Origin: Burkholderiales bacterium
Lineage (GTDB): Bacteria; Pseudomonadota; Gammaproteobacteria; Burkholderiales; UBA11063
DNA length: 64,000 bases
Reading direction: 5' to 3'
NCBI GenBank assembly: GCA_020697255.1
Contig: JAJFBE010000001.1
Coordinates: 1 to 64,000 of the forward strand
The translations under genes and the position numbers were made by a program. Shown piece by piece: positions 7,110-17,446 of the stretch. The notes under the pieces were generated by a model that was given only the letters and a program-made list of their open reading frames with translations, had not been told where the DNA came from and did not search any database. Numbering within the stretch: the first letter of the stretch is position 1; every line of letters starts with the position of its first letter.

Positions 7110-8123
7110 ATGTTTAGTGAGCGTATATTTTTACCTGAATTAAATAAAAATGTGAGTCGCATTTGCCTTGGAACATGGGCCATTGGTGGTTGGAAATGGG
7201 GTGGAAGCGATGATATTGAATCCATAAAAACAATACAAAATTCCGTGGATATGGGAATAAATATCATTGATACAGCACCAGTATATGGTTTTGGTAAGTC
7301 AGAAGAAATTGTTGGTAAAGCTATTAAAGGTGCTAATATAAAACGCGAGGATATCGTAATTGCTACCAAAGGTGGTTTGGATTGGTATCATGGACGTTTA
7401 TTTCAAAACTCTGAACCAAAACGTATTACTCAAGAAGTGGAAGATTCACTTATCAGGTTACAGACTGATTATATTGATATTTATCAAATTCACTGGCCAG
7501 ACCCTGTGGTACCATTGGAAGAAACCGCACAAGCACTTCAAATATTATTAAAACAAGGTAAGATTCGTGCTGTAGGAGTGAGTAATTTTTCCCTGGCGCA
7601 AATTCAAGAGTTTACGCAATACATTAAGTTAAGCACAACTCAACCCCCCTATAATCTATTTGAAAGATCTGTTGAAAATAACGGGATTTTCTCATATAGT
7701 GAAAAAAATCAGATCGTAACTTTAGCTTACAGGGCTTTAAGCGGTGGCATATTATCTGGAAAGATACAGCAGTCAACCAAGTTTGAGGGCGATGATATTC
7801 GTAATTTTGATCCTAAATACATCGAACCAAGGCGTTCACAGTATTTAGCCGCGGTCAATCAACTCAATGATTACGCTAAGGATAAATATAATAAAAATAT
7901 TTTAAGTTTAGCCGTTAGATGGATATTAGATAGAGGTAAGTATACAATTGCTATTTGTGGCGCTAGAAAACCAGCCCAATTAAACTTTATAGATGATATT
8001 GAGAATTGGAAATTGACTCCTGATGACTTTGAGGCAATTGATAGAATTGTATCTGCATGCATTAAAGATCCGGTTGGGCCTGAGTATATGGCACCACCTG
8101 CACGTATAGAGTATGAAATTTAA
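7110..8123 (+). CDS. Aldo/keto reductase
   Basis: This TIM-barrel NADPH-dependent oxidoreductase has about 338 residues. The AKR tetrad is complete: Asp54 and Tyr59 in NIIDTAPVYGFG, Lys87 in IATKGG and His128 in IYQIHWPD. It resembles the IolS/YajO/GSP69 branch, whose natural substrates are often unknown. I place the start at ATG 7110: the frame opens with GTG at 7101, but GGAG at 7098-7101 then sits 8 nt before the ATG. A second, distinct aldo/keto reductase is at 11757-12791. Confidence 0.9.
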   Translation: MFSERIFLPELNKNVSRICLGTWAIGGWKWGGSDDIESIKTIQNSVDMGINIIDTAPVYGFGKSEEIVGKAIKGANIKREDIVIATKGGLDWYHGRLFQNSEPKRITQEVEDSLIRLQTDYIDIYQIHWPDPVVPLEETAQALQILLKQGKIRAVGVSNFSLAQIQEFTQYIKLSTTQPPYNLFERSVENNGIFSYSEKNQIVTLAYRALSGGILSGKIQQSTKFEGDDIRNFDPKYIEPRRSQYLAAVNQLNDYAKDKYNKNILSLAVRWILDRGKYTIAICGARKPAQLNFIDDIENWKLTPDDFEAIDRIVSACIKDPVGPEYMAPPARIEYEI

Positions 8124-8176
8124 CCATTATTGTGTCTTCTTCAGGTTTCAGGGCGAATGGGCAATGTATTCCAATT

Positions 8177-8326
<150 letters not shown>

Positions 8327-8498
8327 CTATAAATAGTTGTAAAAATTAGCATTTTTATTCTACAATATTTTAACATGTCCTAAATCTTGAAACTTCCTTT
8401 TATTTAACTTTTCAAACATGACAATATATAAAAGTTATGTCTTACATAATATACCAGAAACAAATGGTAGCAATTCACTACGTTATTGCTTCGTGGCG

Positions 8499-8513
8499 TA
8501 CTGAAATTCGGTA
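8499..8513. promoter_or_regulatory. Operator-like palindrome TACTGAAATTCGGTA
   Basis: This near-perfect 15-nt palindrome centred on A lies about 74 nt before the start of the next gene and about 22 nt before a TATATT -10-like box. Closely similar sequences occur at 34148-34162 and 43030-43048, each also upstream of a secreted-protein gene. The rest of 8327-8586 shows no coding content. Confidence 0.4.
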
Positions 8514-8586
8514 TTGCCTTCTTTTTGTTATTTCTATATTATATAACTTGAGGATATGACTAAATATAGTATATTAAGGAATGATC

Positions 8587-9657
8587 ATGAAAACTACGAT
8601 AAATAAGCTAGCGGTAGAAAATTTTAGCCGGTTAATCTGTTCCATAATTCTAATGTTTTTCTCTTTTTTATGTTTTGCGGAAGTAACTGAGAAGGAAAAA
8701 GCGATTGATGCTGAATTCAAGCAATTAAATGATGAAATAATTACGCCAATTTCTAATCGTTTTGATGAATTTAGTTCACTTACGAGACTTATTAGTGAAG
8801 AAATGATAAAAATGCAAAAAAATGGTTTAGTAATTAATGATACCCCTGATAATCTATTGAAAGCAAAGGAAATAGCTAAGGCGACAATTCGCAAAAGAAT
8901 TGGGAATGAGCGTTATATGGCACTTTATGATACAGTGCCTGGTAAATGTGATCAACTTACCAAACGTCCAGTATCGGCGCCTCCCTTTAATGGTTCCAAA
9001 CAAATATTTCAAAAAGACCTGCTGGCTAAACTTATGGAGATTGCCTTAACGTACAATTCTGCAAATTGTGCTGCTCAAATGCGTTTTACTGTAATGGCCC
9101 TAAAGTTTAATTGGATGAATAAGAAAAGATTAAACCAACCATTAATGTTTAAAAAAATGGTAGTTGTGCAAGCTGACCCTAAAACAGGCGACCATTTGTT
9201 TGTTTTAGTGGAAGGCAAAGATGGAACTATATTTGCTGTTGATCCATGGTTTCGTAAAGTTAAAAAAGTTGATGGTGCTACTAAACTATCAGATATTGCT
9301 TCTGATGAAATGATTAGCCCATATCCGAAACCAGAATTATTAACAAATTTATTTGCTGAATTTGATGATAATGGCAAAGTATACTATGACCAAATTTATG
9401 TGAGTGAAAAAACTCAGTGGCGTTTGCGCTGGGATATAACTATAGGATTTGAGACATTAGCCAACACATATGATCCAGCCCCTAAGCAGGCTCACCAGGT
9501 AGGAGACCTAAATTACATTGCGCATATGGAAGATATTTATAATATGCTTAAGAATAATATGAAATTTACAGACTGGACATCGGAATATGATAAATTACCG
9601 TTTACTGATTCTGAAAAGCCTAAAAGATATGAAGATGATCGTAGAGATGATTTATAA
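8587..9657 (+). CDS. Secreted protein with a Cys/His/Asp hydrolase-like triad
   Basis: The N-terminus carries a signal peptide or anchor (hydrophobic to CFAEV). Counting from the ATG at 8581, Cys163 in SANCAAQMRFT begins a helix, His205 lies in GDHLFVLVEG and Asp221 in IFAVDPWF. The order C, H, D with NC...GDH.FV...VDPW is that of papain-fold enzymes such as YopT-type effectors and transglutaminase-like proteins, so protease or acyltransferase activity is possible. The family is not recognised. I prefer the ATG at 8587 because AAGGA at 8576-8580 abuts the ATG at 8581. The C-terminus is very charged. Confidence 0.55.
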   Translation: MKTTINKLAVENFSRLICSIILMFFSFLCFAEVTEKEKAIDAEFKQLNDEIITPISNRFDEFSSLTRLISEEMIKMQKNGLVINDTPDNLLKAKEIAKATIRKRIGNERYMALYDTVPGKCDQLTKRPVSAPPFNGSKQIFQKDLLAKLMEIALTYNSANCAAQMRFTVMALKFNWMNKKRLNQPLMFKKMVVVQADPKTGDHLFVLVEGKDGTIFAVDPWFRKVKKVDGATKLSDIASDEMISPYPKPELLTNLFAEFDDNGKVYYDQIYVSEKTQWRLRWDITIGFETLANTYDPAPKQAHQVGDLNYIAHMEDIYNMLKNNMKFTDWTSEYDKLPFTDSEKPKRYEDDRRDDL

Positions 9658-9741
9658 TAAACATTATGCGAGCGTAAAAGTAGATATTCATGATTCAATT
9701 CACCTCATTAATATATAAATAACTATTTGCAGAGAGTTAAA

Positions 9742-11661
9742 ATGAAAAATATTAAATTGGCCGTGATACTTAATTTATGTATTGGAATGGCTATGGCTTT
9801 GCCTGACTCTGAATTTACCAAATGCGATATCTACAGCATATCAGATGGCAAAGTATCAGCACATCTTGTTGCTACTGTTGCCTGGTTATCCTATTTTGAT
9901 AATGGAAAAAGAACTGTCCTGTCTGCTCCGGAAAATAACATACCTCATTATGACCCACTTGGCAAAATAGACAGTATAGAGCTTTCTAATTCAGCTATCT
10001 CTAAGAGTCAGATTTTTTCGATGCATCTAAAAAGAAATGTACCAAATGAAAATGATCCACTTTCAAATTATGGAAACTTATGGTCGGCATTTGGAAACTT
10101 TGCTGGTACCATTATTAATGAGCAAAATCATGTCGCTAACGCAAAATGCAGTTATACCCCTTTTAAAAGTGAAGATCCTGATGCAAATAATTTAGTAGCT
10201 AAATTTAAGTCAGAGATAGAAGGTCTAAATGTAAATATGTCAAAACTACTAAGTGAGCAAAAGGCGCCTGATTTAGAAAATAATCCGGGAAAGTTGAAGT
10301 TTTATGTCAATATTGTAACTTATGGAACTAACGATTTAAGAAATTTTGTGGAAGATTTTTTGTGTCCGGATCAAACTAATTTTTGTGATAATAATAAAAA
10401 GAATTTTGCAACTGATTTTAATTTTAATTTAGACCAAATTACTAAAGGTGATCATATGGTAGCATATTCTATTAAGTATATTACCCGTGGAGTTAAGGGC
10501 GAAATAAGATTAGTTAGTGGAGGCGTCTTGATTCCACAATATGTTGGAACTCAAATTAAAGGTATAATTTTATATTTTCATGGAACTTCCCTTGCAAAAG
10601 ACGATGTACCGTCATGTTTTACTGGTAGACGCTTATATGCAGAATATGCAGAGTATTGTCACAGAGATAACGTTTATAGTAGTAGTAAACTGGCAGGCGG
10701 AATCTTGGCTTCACAAGGATATATAGTAGTGATGCCAGACTATATCGGGCTTGGGGCGGACAACACAACTATACATCCCTATGTTCTTTACTCCAAAGTA
10801 AATGCTGCCAGTGGGCTTGATATGGTAACTGCAACAAAAGAATTATTAAAAAGACTGGGAGGCAAGACAAAAATACAAAATAATTTCTATATTACAGGTT
10901 TTTCTGAGGGAGGTGCTTATGCTCTATGGGCCTCAAATATAGTTACGCAACCTGAAAACACCTTTTTGATGAGTAATCAATTAAATTTAAAAGATACTGT
11001 AGGATTATCTGGTGCCTATGACCTTAAATATGCTCAGATGCCTATGCTAACTGATGATATTACTTTGAAAAGCCACTATAATATAGGAAATATTGATACA
11101 GCTAAAGAACAAATACCCGTATTGATTAGTTATTTATTAAGCTCATATGGATTTTATGATCTTAATAAGGACTACTCTTCTTTAATGCAGAATGAGTTTT
11201 TGGCGCATAAATGTATAATTGATAGCAAAAGTTATACTGTACCAGAATTGTTTGCTATTCATGAGCCCTATATTTATAATTACCAGATTGCATTAAGTAT
11301 AATCAACTACTTATCAAAGGCAGCCGATTATCAAGACCACCCAGCTAAAGCAATAGTTCAATCCAAGCTTTGGGCAGACAAGGCCTTTTTAACTAAGCTA
11401 GAGGAAAATTCAATAAATAGCTGGTCAAAGGCTCCTACTCCAATAGGATTGGTATATCTCAGTAAAGATTCTGTGGTAACTAATTTGAATTCAACAAATA
11501 CATTTAAGCACTTGGTTGGGAAGACAGGAGTAACTGCAAAAATAATCGATACAGAAAGATATAAATATGGCAATGCCTCCAATAGCAATGATTTTGATCA
11601 TCCTCAATCCGAAGTTTTACAACTTGCTGCTGCTTTACAGCAATTTAGCTATTATAAATAG
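9742..11661 (+). CDS. Secreted alpha/beta-hydrolase (secretory lipase-like)
   Basis: This protein has about 639 residues and a signal peptide (MKNIKLAVILNLCIGMAMA). After about 270 residues of unassigned N-terminal sequence comes an alpha/beta-hydrolase domain. GIILYFHGTSL supplies the oxyanion-hole strand, VMPDYIGLG is typical of the secretory lipase/LIP group, and the nucleophile elbow is GFSEGG (Ser388 from this start). A His in NDFDHPQSE near the end could complete the triad. It probably acts on esters outside the cytoplasm. The frame opens at TTG 9727, but AGAGAG precedes ATG 9742 by about 6 nt and the signal peptide begins there. Confidence 0.75.
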   Translation: MKNIKLAVILNLCIGMAMALPDSEFTKCDIYSISDGKVSAHLVATVAWLSYFDNGKRTVLSAPENNIPHYDPLGKIDSIELSNSAISKSQIFSMHLKRNVPNENDPLSNYGNLWSAFGNFAGTIINEQNHVANAKCSYTPFKSEDPDANNLVAKFKSEIEGLNVNMSKLLSEQKAPDLENNPGKLKFYVNIVTYGTNDLRNFVEDFLCPDQTNFCDNNKKNFATDFNFNLDQITKGDHMVAYSIKYITRGVKGEIRLVSGGVLIPQYVGTQIKGIILYFHGTSLAKDDVPSCFTGRRLYAEYAEYCHRDNVYSSSKLAGGILASQGYIVVMPDYIGLGADNTTIHPYVLYSKVNAASGLDMVTATKELLKRLGGKTKIQNNFYITGFSEGGAYALWASNIVTQPENTFLMSNQLNLKDTVGLSGAYDLKYAQMPMLTDDITLKSHYNIGNIDTAKEQIPVLISYLLSSYGFYDLNKDYSSLMQNEFLAHKCIIDSKSYTVPELFAIHEPYIYNYQIALSIINYLSKAADYQDHPAKAIVQSKLWADKAFLTKLEENSINSWSKAPTPIGLVYLSKDSVVTNLNSTNTFKHLVGKTGVTAKIIDTERYKYGNASNSNDFDHPQSEVLQLAAALQQFSYYK

Positions 11662-11756
11662 TACCTTCAGCAAACCTAAAAATTTTGTTACTTAATATTA
11701 CCTACGAGGATAAAATTAACACTTATAAGCATTGCCGGGCTATTGACTTTCTATTA

Positions 11757-12791
11757 TTAGTAAAAATCCTTAAAGTAGGCATCAAGGCTATCCGTAAAAG
11801 GCCCATAGATATTTCGTGTAGTCAATTGTTGGGCTTTTTTAAGCATGTTTTTATCATTAAAGTTATTAAGTAGGTTAATATCTGTAATTAACTGATCTTT
11901 GTTAGAAGCGCCTATTAATACGGAGCTTATATTTTTATTTTCATATAAAAACTCTAATTCTAATGCAATTAGGGTATTATAATCATTATTAGCTAATTTT
12001 AGCAAGCTTTTGATTTTGTCGGCATATGGCAAATTCTTATCCTGTAAATAGGGTTCTATTTTAGGTGTGAGCGCTCCGGTTCCCAAGGCTCCACGTACAA
12101 AAACTGCAAGGCCTTTATCATGTGCTAATTTAATAACCCGCTCATTTGATCTATTTAATAAGTTATATTCAACCTCTATAGCATCAAAATCTCCCGAATT
12201 TATGCATTCTTCGGTTAATTTAGGATCATCCAAAGAAGCACCTATAAAATGTAATTTGCCCTCTTTTTTAAGCTTTTTTAATTCTGTTATTACTATCTTA
12301 TCCCTTATAATCTTTTCGGGGTTTGGTCCAAAATGTATAAATACAATGTCCAGGTAATCTAACTTAATATCATGTAAACTGGTTTCAACATGTTGTCGTA
12401 TGGCCTTTGCACTAAAATCATATGTACTTGCCGGGTTATTACAATATATTCCATCATACGTAGCGCTCTGACAATTATTACCCTGTATTAACATAGATAA
12501 TTCCCCTACCTTACTATTAATAAGTAATTTATTCCGGTTTTTTTTAACAGTTAGGCTTTCTCCGATATGGCTCTGGCTTAAGTGGTAAGCATTTGCAGTA
12601 TCAATAACATTTATACCAATATTACAGACTTCATCTAATGTATCTTGTGCAGAACTATTATTTGGATGTAATCTCTCTCCATGAGTTCCAACACCCCAAT
12701 CCCGGCCAATTTCAAGTGCGCCAAATCCGATAAAAGTTACAGATTTATGCATCGCTGGAATATATCGCTTCGATAATGCTTTTGTATCCAT
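11757..12791 (-). CDS. Aldo/keto reductase
   Basis: This 344-residue AKR has the tetrad Asp64 and Tyr69 (NVIDTANAYH), Lys94 (INSKVG) and His153 (VFIHFGPNP). It is not a close copy of the reductase at 7110-8123: the loops and the GVGTHGERLHP stretch differ. The substrate is unknown. It converges on the lipase-like gene with a 95-nt gap, and I see no clear terminator hairpin there. Its promoter region is shared divergently with the MFS gene at 13027. Confidence 0.88.
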   Translation of the reverse strand: MDTKALSKRYIPAMHKSVTFIGFGALEIGRDWGVGTHGERLHPNNSSAQDTLDEVCNIGINVIDTANAYHLSQSHIGESLTVKKNRNKLLINSKVGELSMLIQGNNCQSATYDGIYCNNPASTYDFSAKAIRQHVETSLHDIKLDYLDIVFIHFGPNPEKIIRDKIVITELKKLKKEGKLHFIGASLDDPKLTEECINSGDFDAIEVEYNLLNRSNERVIKLAHDKGLAVFVRGALGTGALTPKIEPYLQDKNLPYADKIKSLLKLANNDYNTLIALELEFLYENKNISSVLIGASNKDQLITDINLLNNFNDKNMLKKAQQLTTRNIYGPFTDSLDAYFKDFY

Positions 12792-13026
12792 ATAATCTCT
12801 TCCTTGACTGAACGAATATTATTCAAATTCAATGCCATTATAGCTAATAAAGATTCGCGAGTTTACCCAAATCCTAAGTTATAAAATTTCTCCCCAATAT
12901 TTATAAACCTAAGGGTAATTTTTTACCCTGGGTTTTTTGGTTGCACCTGATGTATAACTTATAACACAATACTGTACAGTTCTGGAATTTAAATTTATTA
13001 TCATGAATAACTTTTAAGGAGGCAGT

Positions 13027-14418
13027 ATGGGTGATAGCAAAATTAATACAAAATTAACTTTCAGGCAACTGTTTTACTTATCTATTTCCAGCTTCGGTTT
13101 ACAAGTTGCCAGTACGATTGAACTAAATAATGCAACTGGTATATTTAAATTCCTTGGAGCTACTGATACACAGGTAAGTTGGCTATGGCTTATACCGCCT
13201 TTAGCTGGTCTTATTATCCAGCCACTTCTAGGGCAAACCAGTGACTTGGTTAACACCAAATATGGAAAAAGAATACCTTTTATTTTTGCAGGTGCTGTTA
13301 TTGCCTCTTTAGCTCTGCTAGTTATGACATTTTCTGAGGTACTTTGGTTAACTGTATTAATGATTTTATTTTTAAGCTGTAGCATAAACTGTTCTACAGA
13401 AGGTTTACGTTCACTAGTAGGAGATATAAGTCCTAATGAACAGAAACCAACAGCATTTGCCTGGCAAGCTATATTTAGCGGAGTAGGCGCTATGCTTGCC
13501 AGCGGAATTCCATATGTGCTAAATTCATTAAATATTTTTGTAAAGCAAAGTGAAAGTAGCTTCAAAGTCCCTATATTATTAAAGGTCTCTTTTTTGTTTG
13601 GTGCAATAGTTTTAGTTTGGTCTTTGCTGTCTATGTTTAGAGAAATAAAAGAAAAAGACTTTATAAATAGAGATTCTAATACCAGCTTAAATAAAAATAA
13701 CTATATTTCATTATTTACCAGTATATGGAGCAAGCTATTTTTTAATATATGGCATATGCCAAAAGTTATTAAAAAGTTTTTTTTAATACAAATTCTTACC
13801 TGGACCGGTATGTTTTGTGTATGGCTATATTTTAGCCTGGCTATAGCTCAGCATATATATCATTTGCCGATTAACGCCAATGTAACCTCTAACAATAAAA
13901 ATTCAATGCTATTGACTAACGGCTTGGTACATACCTATATATGCTTTGCGATTTATCAGCTTGTGAGTATTATTTATGTTCTTATCCTACCTTATATTAT
14001 TCAAAAGTTTAATGCAAATAAAGCTCATGCAATTGCTTTATTTACCGGCGGTATTAGTTTATTTTCAATTATCTTTCTAGATAAAATCTGGCTTATTTAT
14101 TATGCTATGATAGGAGTAGGAATTTTTTGGGGTAGTTTGACTACCCTGCCGTATGCAATTATTACCGCTGAAGTTCCTGCGGAAAAAATGGGGACTTGTT
14201 TAGGAGTTTTTAATATAACAATAACTTTGCCACAGATTTTATGTGGTATTTTTATAGGATTTATCTACAAATATATTTTTTTCAATCATGCAATTATTGT
14301 AATTTTATTTGCCAGCCTTTGTATTTTTATGGCCGGCATAGTACTATTAAAGCAAGAAGGGGTAGACTTATTTTATGAAGTTTTTAAATGGTTTAACAAA
14401 ATATTTAACAAAAAATAA
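13027..14418 (+). CDS. MFS/GPH-type sugar transporter (sucrose/maltose-like)
   Basis: This 463-residue, 12-helix membrane protein shows the MFS loop 2-3 signature in QPLLGQTSDLVNTKYGKRIP. WLIPPLAGLIIQPLLGQTSD is typical of the GPH/SLC45 sucrose-maltose permease group. A near-perfect AAGGAGG Shine-Dalgarno lies 5 nt before the ATG, suggesting strong translation. It is followed after 69 nt by another MFS gene in the same direction. Substrate specificity cannot be inferred from neighbours; no glycosidase or sugar kinase is adjacent. Confidence 0.82.
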   Translation: MGDSKINTKLTFRQLFYLSISSFGLQVASTIELNNATGIFKFLGATDTQVSWLWLIPPLAGLIIQPLLGQTSDLVNTKYGKRIPFIFAGAVIASLALLVMTFSEVLWLTVLMILFLSCSINCSTEGLRSLVGDISPNEQKPTAFAWQAIFSGVGAMLASGIPYVLNSLNIFVKQSESSFKVPILLKVSFLFGAIVLVWSLLSMFREIKEKDFINRDSNTSLNKNNYISLFTSIWSKLFFNIWHMPKVIKKFFLIQILTWTGMFCVWLYFSLAIAQHIYHLPINANVTSNNKNSMLLTNGLVHTYICFAIYQLVSIIYVLILPYIIQKFNANKAHAIALFTGGISLFSIIFLDKIWLIYYAMIGVGIFWGSLTTLPYAIITAEVPAEKMGTCLGVFNITITLPQILCGIFIGFIYKYIFFNHAIIVILFASLCIFMAGIVLLKQEGVDLFYEVFKWFNKIFNKK

Positions 14419-14487
14419 TCCTGAATTAAGAATATATCTAAATTCTTGGGATGCGAATATTTAAAAAAGGAGCTATACGTAAAGAAA

Positions 14488-15690
14488 ATGTTGTATTCAA
14501 AAAAATTATACATATACACAGCATTTTTTGTCTTGTATGAAGTTAGTGTTTATCTATCTAATGATATGATTATGCCGGGGATGGTTAATGTAATTAAAGA
14601 ATTTCATGCGCCTATACAGTACGCAGCTACATCCTTATCCTATTTTATAATTGGAGGGTGCATATTACCCTTAATTTTAAATTTAGTAATTAGTAGGATT
14701 GGTAGTCGCCGGGTACTTATATTAGGCAATATCCTATTTCTATTTGCCACCCTTATTATAACTTTATCTAGCAATATACACCAGTTTCTATGGGCACGCT
14801 TTTTTCAGGGCATGGGACTTGGGTTTATTTTCATTGGCTATGCAACGGTACACCAATTATTTGATGATATTACTGCGATTAAGGTAATTGCCCTGCTAAG
14901 TAATATTAGTATAATGGCTCCTTTAGCAGGGCCTATTATAGGGGCTGCCATTATCAGTTCCTATAATTGGCGTGTGATTTCAGTATTTTTAGGTATATTA
15001 GGTTTGGTTTCGTTATGTGGACTATATAGATATATGCCGGAAATTACCAGGGATGATCCTATACCGAGTGCTACTTTAAGCACCTGTTTGAAAACCTTAA
15101 AAGATGGTTTATTTTTGCGCGGATCCTTGCTAATTTGCCTAAGTGGAATTATTACTGTTGCGTGGGTTGGAATATCACCAGTTATAATCTTTCATACATA
15201 TAAACTCTCATCTTCTTATTATATTAATTATCAAATTTTGGTATTTAGCGGTAGTATTATAAGTAGCATACTAATTCAATTTATAAATAGCCAAAATGCG
15301 GTGAATATAATAAAAATTGGTAGCTCTTTTGCTCTTGTGGGGCTTATTGTAAGTTTTATATTTAGTATAATAAGCCAGTTACTTTGTGTATTTGGATTAT
15401 TTATTTTTACTTTTGGGGCAGGTTTATATATTGGAATAATTAATAGAATTATTATTAGGCACCTGGGTCATTTATCGGTCAATTTAGTCACTGCTATAAC
15501 TAGTACTAGTGTTGCCCTTACGAATTGTTTAGGCCTTGAAACTGCAAATTTCATTTGTTTAAAAAGCAGTTATACGTTTTTTTCCCTGGCAGCATTTAAC
15601 GCAATAATTGGTTTTATTTGCTTTTTATTAACCCGCAATTTTATGGGCAAACTTAATAGAACAAATTTTATGTTTTCTGTACAACATTAA
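14488..15690 (+). CDS. mdfA: MdfA-family multidrug MFS transporter
   Basis: This 12-helix MFS exporter has about 400 residues. The first helix FFVLYEVSVYLSNDMIMPGM matches the MdfA/Cmr signature, where Glu and Asp of LYE...NDMI are the proton- and drug-coupling acidic residues. Both are kept. ISRIGSRRVLI is the loop 2-3 motif, and FFQGMGLGFIFIGYATV continues the family pattern. The frame opens at TTG 14446, but the family start and an upstream AAGGAG favour ATG 14488, although the spacing is long (about 15 nt). It is likely a proton antiporter for lipophilic cations or antibiotics. Confidence 0.75.
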   Translation: MLYSKKLYIYTAFFVLYEVSVYLSNDMIMPGMVNVIKEFHAPIQYAATSLSYFIIGGCILPLILNLVISRIGSRRVLILGNILFLFATLIITLSSNIHQFLWARFFQGMGLGFIFIGYATVHQLFDDITAIKVIALLSNISIMAPLAGPIIGAAIISSYNWRVISVFLGILGLVSLCGLYRYMPEITRDDPIPSATLSTCLKTLKDGLFLRGSLLICLSGIITVAWVGISPVIIFHTYKLSSSYYINYQILVFSGSIISSILIQFINSQNAVNIIKIGSSFALVGLIVSFIFSIISQLLCVFGLFIFTFGAGLYIGIINRIIIRHLGHLSVNLVTAITSTSVALTNCLGLETANFICLKSSYTFFSLAAFNAIIGFICFLLTRNFMGKLNRTNFMFSVQH

Positions 15691-15812
15691 AAGTATGACA
15701 TAATGTTGAACTGATACCACAATCTCTTCCACAAATAGCTAATAAAACATATAGAAATCTTTAAATTCCAGTACAATAATGTAAGCAGCAGATATCTAAA
15801 GGGATAATATTT

Positions 15813-17225
15813 ATGATTGATTTTACTGGTACGTACACCGACTACTATCAGTTAACTATGGCACAGGTATATTTTTTGGATGGACAAAAGGATCATATTG
15901 CCGTTTTTGATTACTTTTTTCGCAAAAACCCCTTCGAAGGCGGTTATACCATTTTTGCCGGTTTGGAAGATTTATTAAATATAATTGAAAACCTTCGTTT
16001 TGATGAGAAAGATATAAATTTTTTACAAAAACAAGGGTTTCACCCGGAGTTTATTAATTATCTGAAAACTTTTCGCTTTAATGGAATTATCTATGCTTAT
16101 AAAGAAGGCGAAGTGGTATTCCCAAATAGTCCAATATTAAGTATAGAAGCAAATATGATTGAAGCACAAATAGTGGAAACACTTGTGTTAAACATACTAA
16201 ATTTTCAATCTTTGATTGCAACTAAAGCAAGCCGTATGCGCCAGGTAGCAGATCATGGCTATGAATTAGTTGATTTTGGGCTGCGCAGATCCCAAGGTCC
16301 CGGCGGTTATTATGCAACCAGGGCTGCTATAATAGGAGGGTTTAATTCTACTAGTAACATTCGTGCAGGACGAGACTATAATATCCCGGTAGTGGGAACT
16401 ATGGCACACGCGTTTGTTCAAGGCCACGACAATGAGCTATCTGCTTTCCGTGATTTTTCAAGGATATGGCCTGAACATTGTGTTTTATTAGTAGATACTT
16501 ATGATACTTTGAATAGTGGTGTACCCAATGCTATTATAGTAGCCAAAGAAATGGAGATACGCGGGCATCGCTTAAAAGGAATCCGGTTAGATAGCGGAGA
16601 TTTAGCTTATTTTGCTAAACAGGCACGCCATTTACTAGATACTGCCGGGCTTAGCTACGTCAAAATTACAGTATCAAACCAACTGGATGAATATGTAATA
16701 AAAAGCCTGTTAGAACAAAAGGCGCCAATTGATATTTTTGGAGTTGGTACAAATCTTGTAGTGGGCAAACCAGATGCAGCTTTAGATGGTGTATATAAAT
16801 TGGCATTAAGCAACAACAAGCCGCGCATTAAAATATCAGATACTTTTTCTAAAGTTAACCTTCCTTATAAAAAACAAGTCTATAGAATATCTGATACTAC
16901 CGGTGCTTTCATAGGGGCAGACATTGTTACCTTATTTGAGGAACAAATACCGCAAATTATGCATCATCCTTTTGAGCCGTTAAAGGCATACACTATTAAG
17001 CAGCATAGCCAAAAGGAATTAATGCTCCATAAAGTTATGGAAAAAGGCAAACGGTTATCCCCTACTTTATCACTTAGTGAGATAGCAAAATATAGCCAGC
17101 TACGGTTGGCATTGTTGCCGGAAGAGTATAAACGATTTAAAAATCCGCATGTTTATAAGATAGGGCTAAGCGGCCAGCTTAATGATAAGCGTAATGAATT
17201 AATACGAAAATACAAAAATACTTAA
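15813..17225 (+). CDS. pncB: Nicotinate phosphoribosyltransferase
   Basis: This 470-residue NAPRTase joins nicotinate and PRPP to give nicotinate mononucleotide in NAD salvage. The N-terminus DFTGTYTDYYQLTMAQVYF, the FDYFFRKNPFEGGYTIFAGL region, RRSQGPGG and the phosphate-binding VDTYDTLNSGVPNAI and GIRLDSGDLAYF segments are all diagnostic. The length is full. It is monocistronic as far as can be seen; AAGGGA precedes the ATG. The stop overlaps a short minus-strand open tail that I do not annotate. Confidence 0.93.
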   Translation: MIDFTGTYTDYYQLTMAQVYFLDGQKDHIAVFDYFFRKNPFEGGYTIFAGLEDLLNIIENLRFDEKDINFLQKQGFHPEFINYLKTFRFNGIIYAYKEGEVVFPNSPILSIEANMIEAQIVETLVLNILNFQSLIATKASRMRQVADHGYELVDFGLRRSQGPGGYYATRAAIIGGFNSTSNIRAGRDYNIPVVGTMAHAFVQGHDNELSAFRDFSRIWPEHCVLLVDTYDTLNSGVPNAIIVAKEMEIRGHRLKGIRLDSGDLAYFAKQARHLLDTAGLSYVKITVSNQLDEYVIKSLLEQKAPIDIFGVGTNLVVGKPDAALDGVYKLALSNNKPRIKISDTFSKVNLPYKKQVYRISDTTGAFIGADIVTLFEEQIPQIMHHPFEPLKAYTIKQHSQKELMLHKVMEKGKRLSPTLSLSEIAKYSQLRLALLPEEYKRFKNPHVYKIGLSGQLNDKRNELIRKYKNT

Positions 17226-17446
17226 GACGGACCTACCCTGGCGAATATATTGGAAGTGATAATATTGATATGTGATAGAGCAAGTGGTACAACTTCACTA
17301 GACTGTGCATAAATAATTGCTCCATCAAATAAGCATGGTAGTTTTGATTGTATATCGCCAGCCCATATTTATTGCTCATTTTGTCCAATCTTCATTTAAT
17401 ATTTAAGCTTTAAGATATATTTTACCTTCAATTTATGTAATATATA

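Noticed and set aside
17222-17370. Minus-strand open tail ending TSNIFARVGPS after pncB
   Set aside because: Only about 48 codons with no start, no ribosome site and no family match; an in-frame stop lies just upstream. Could be a remnant, but support is too weak.
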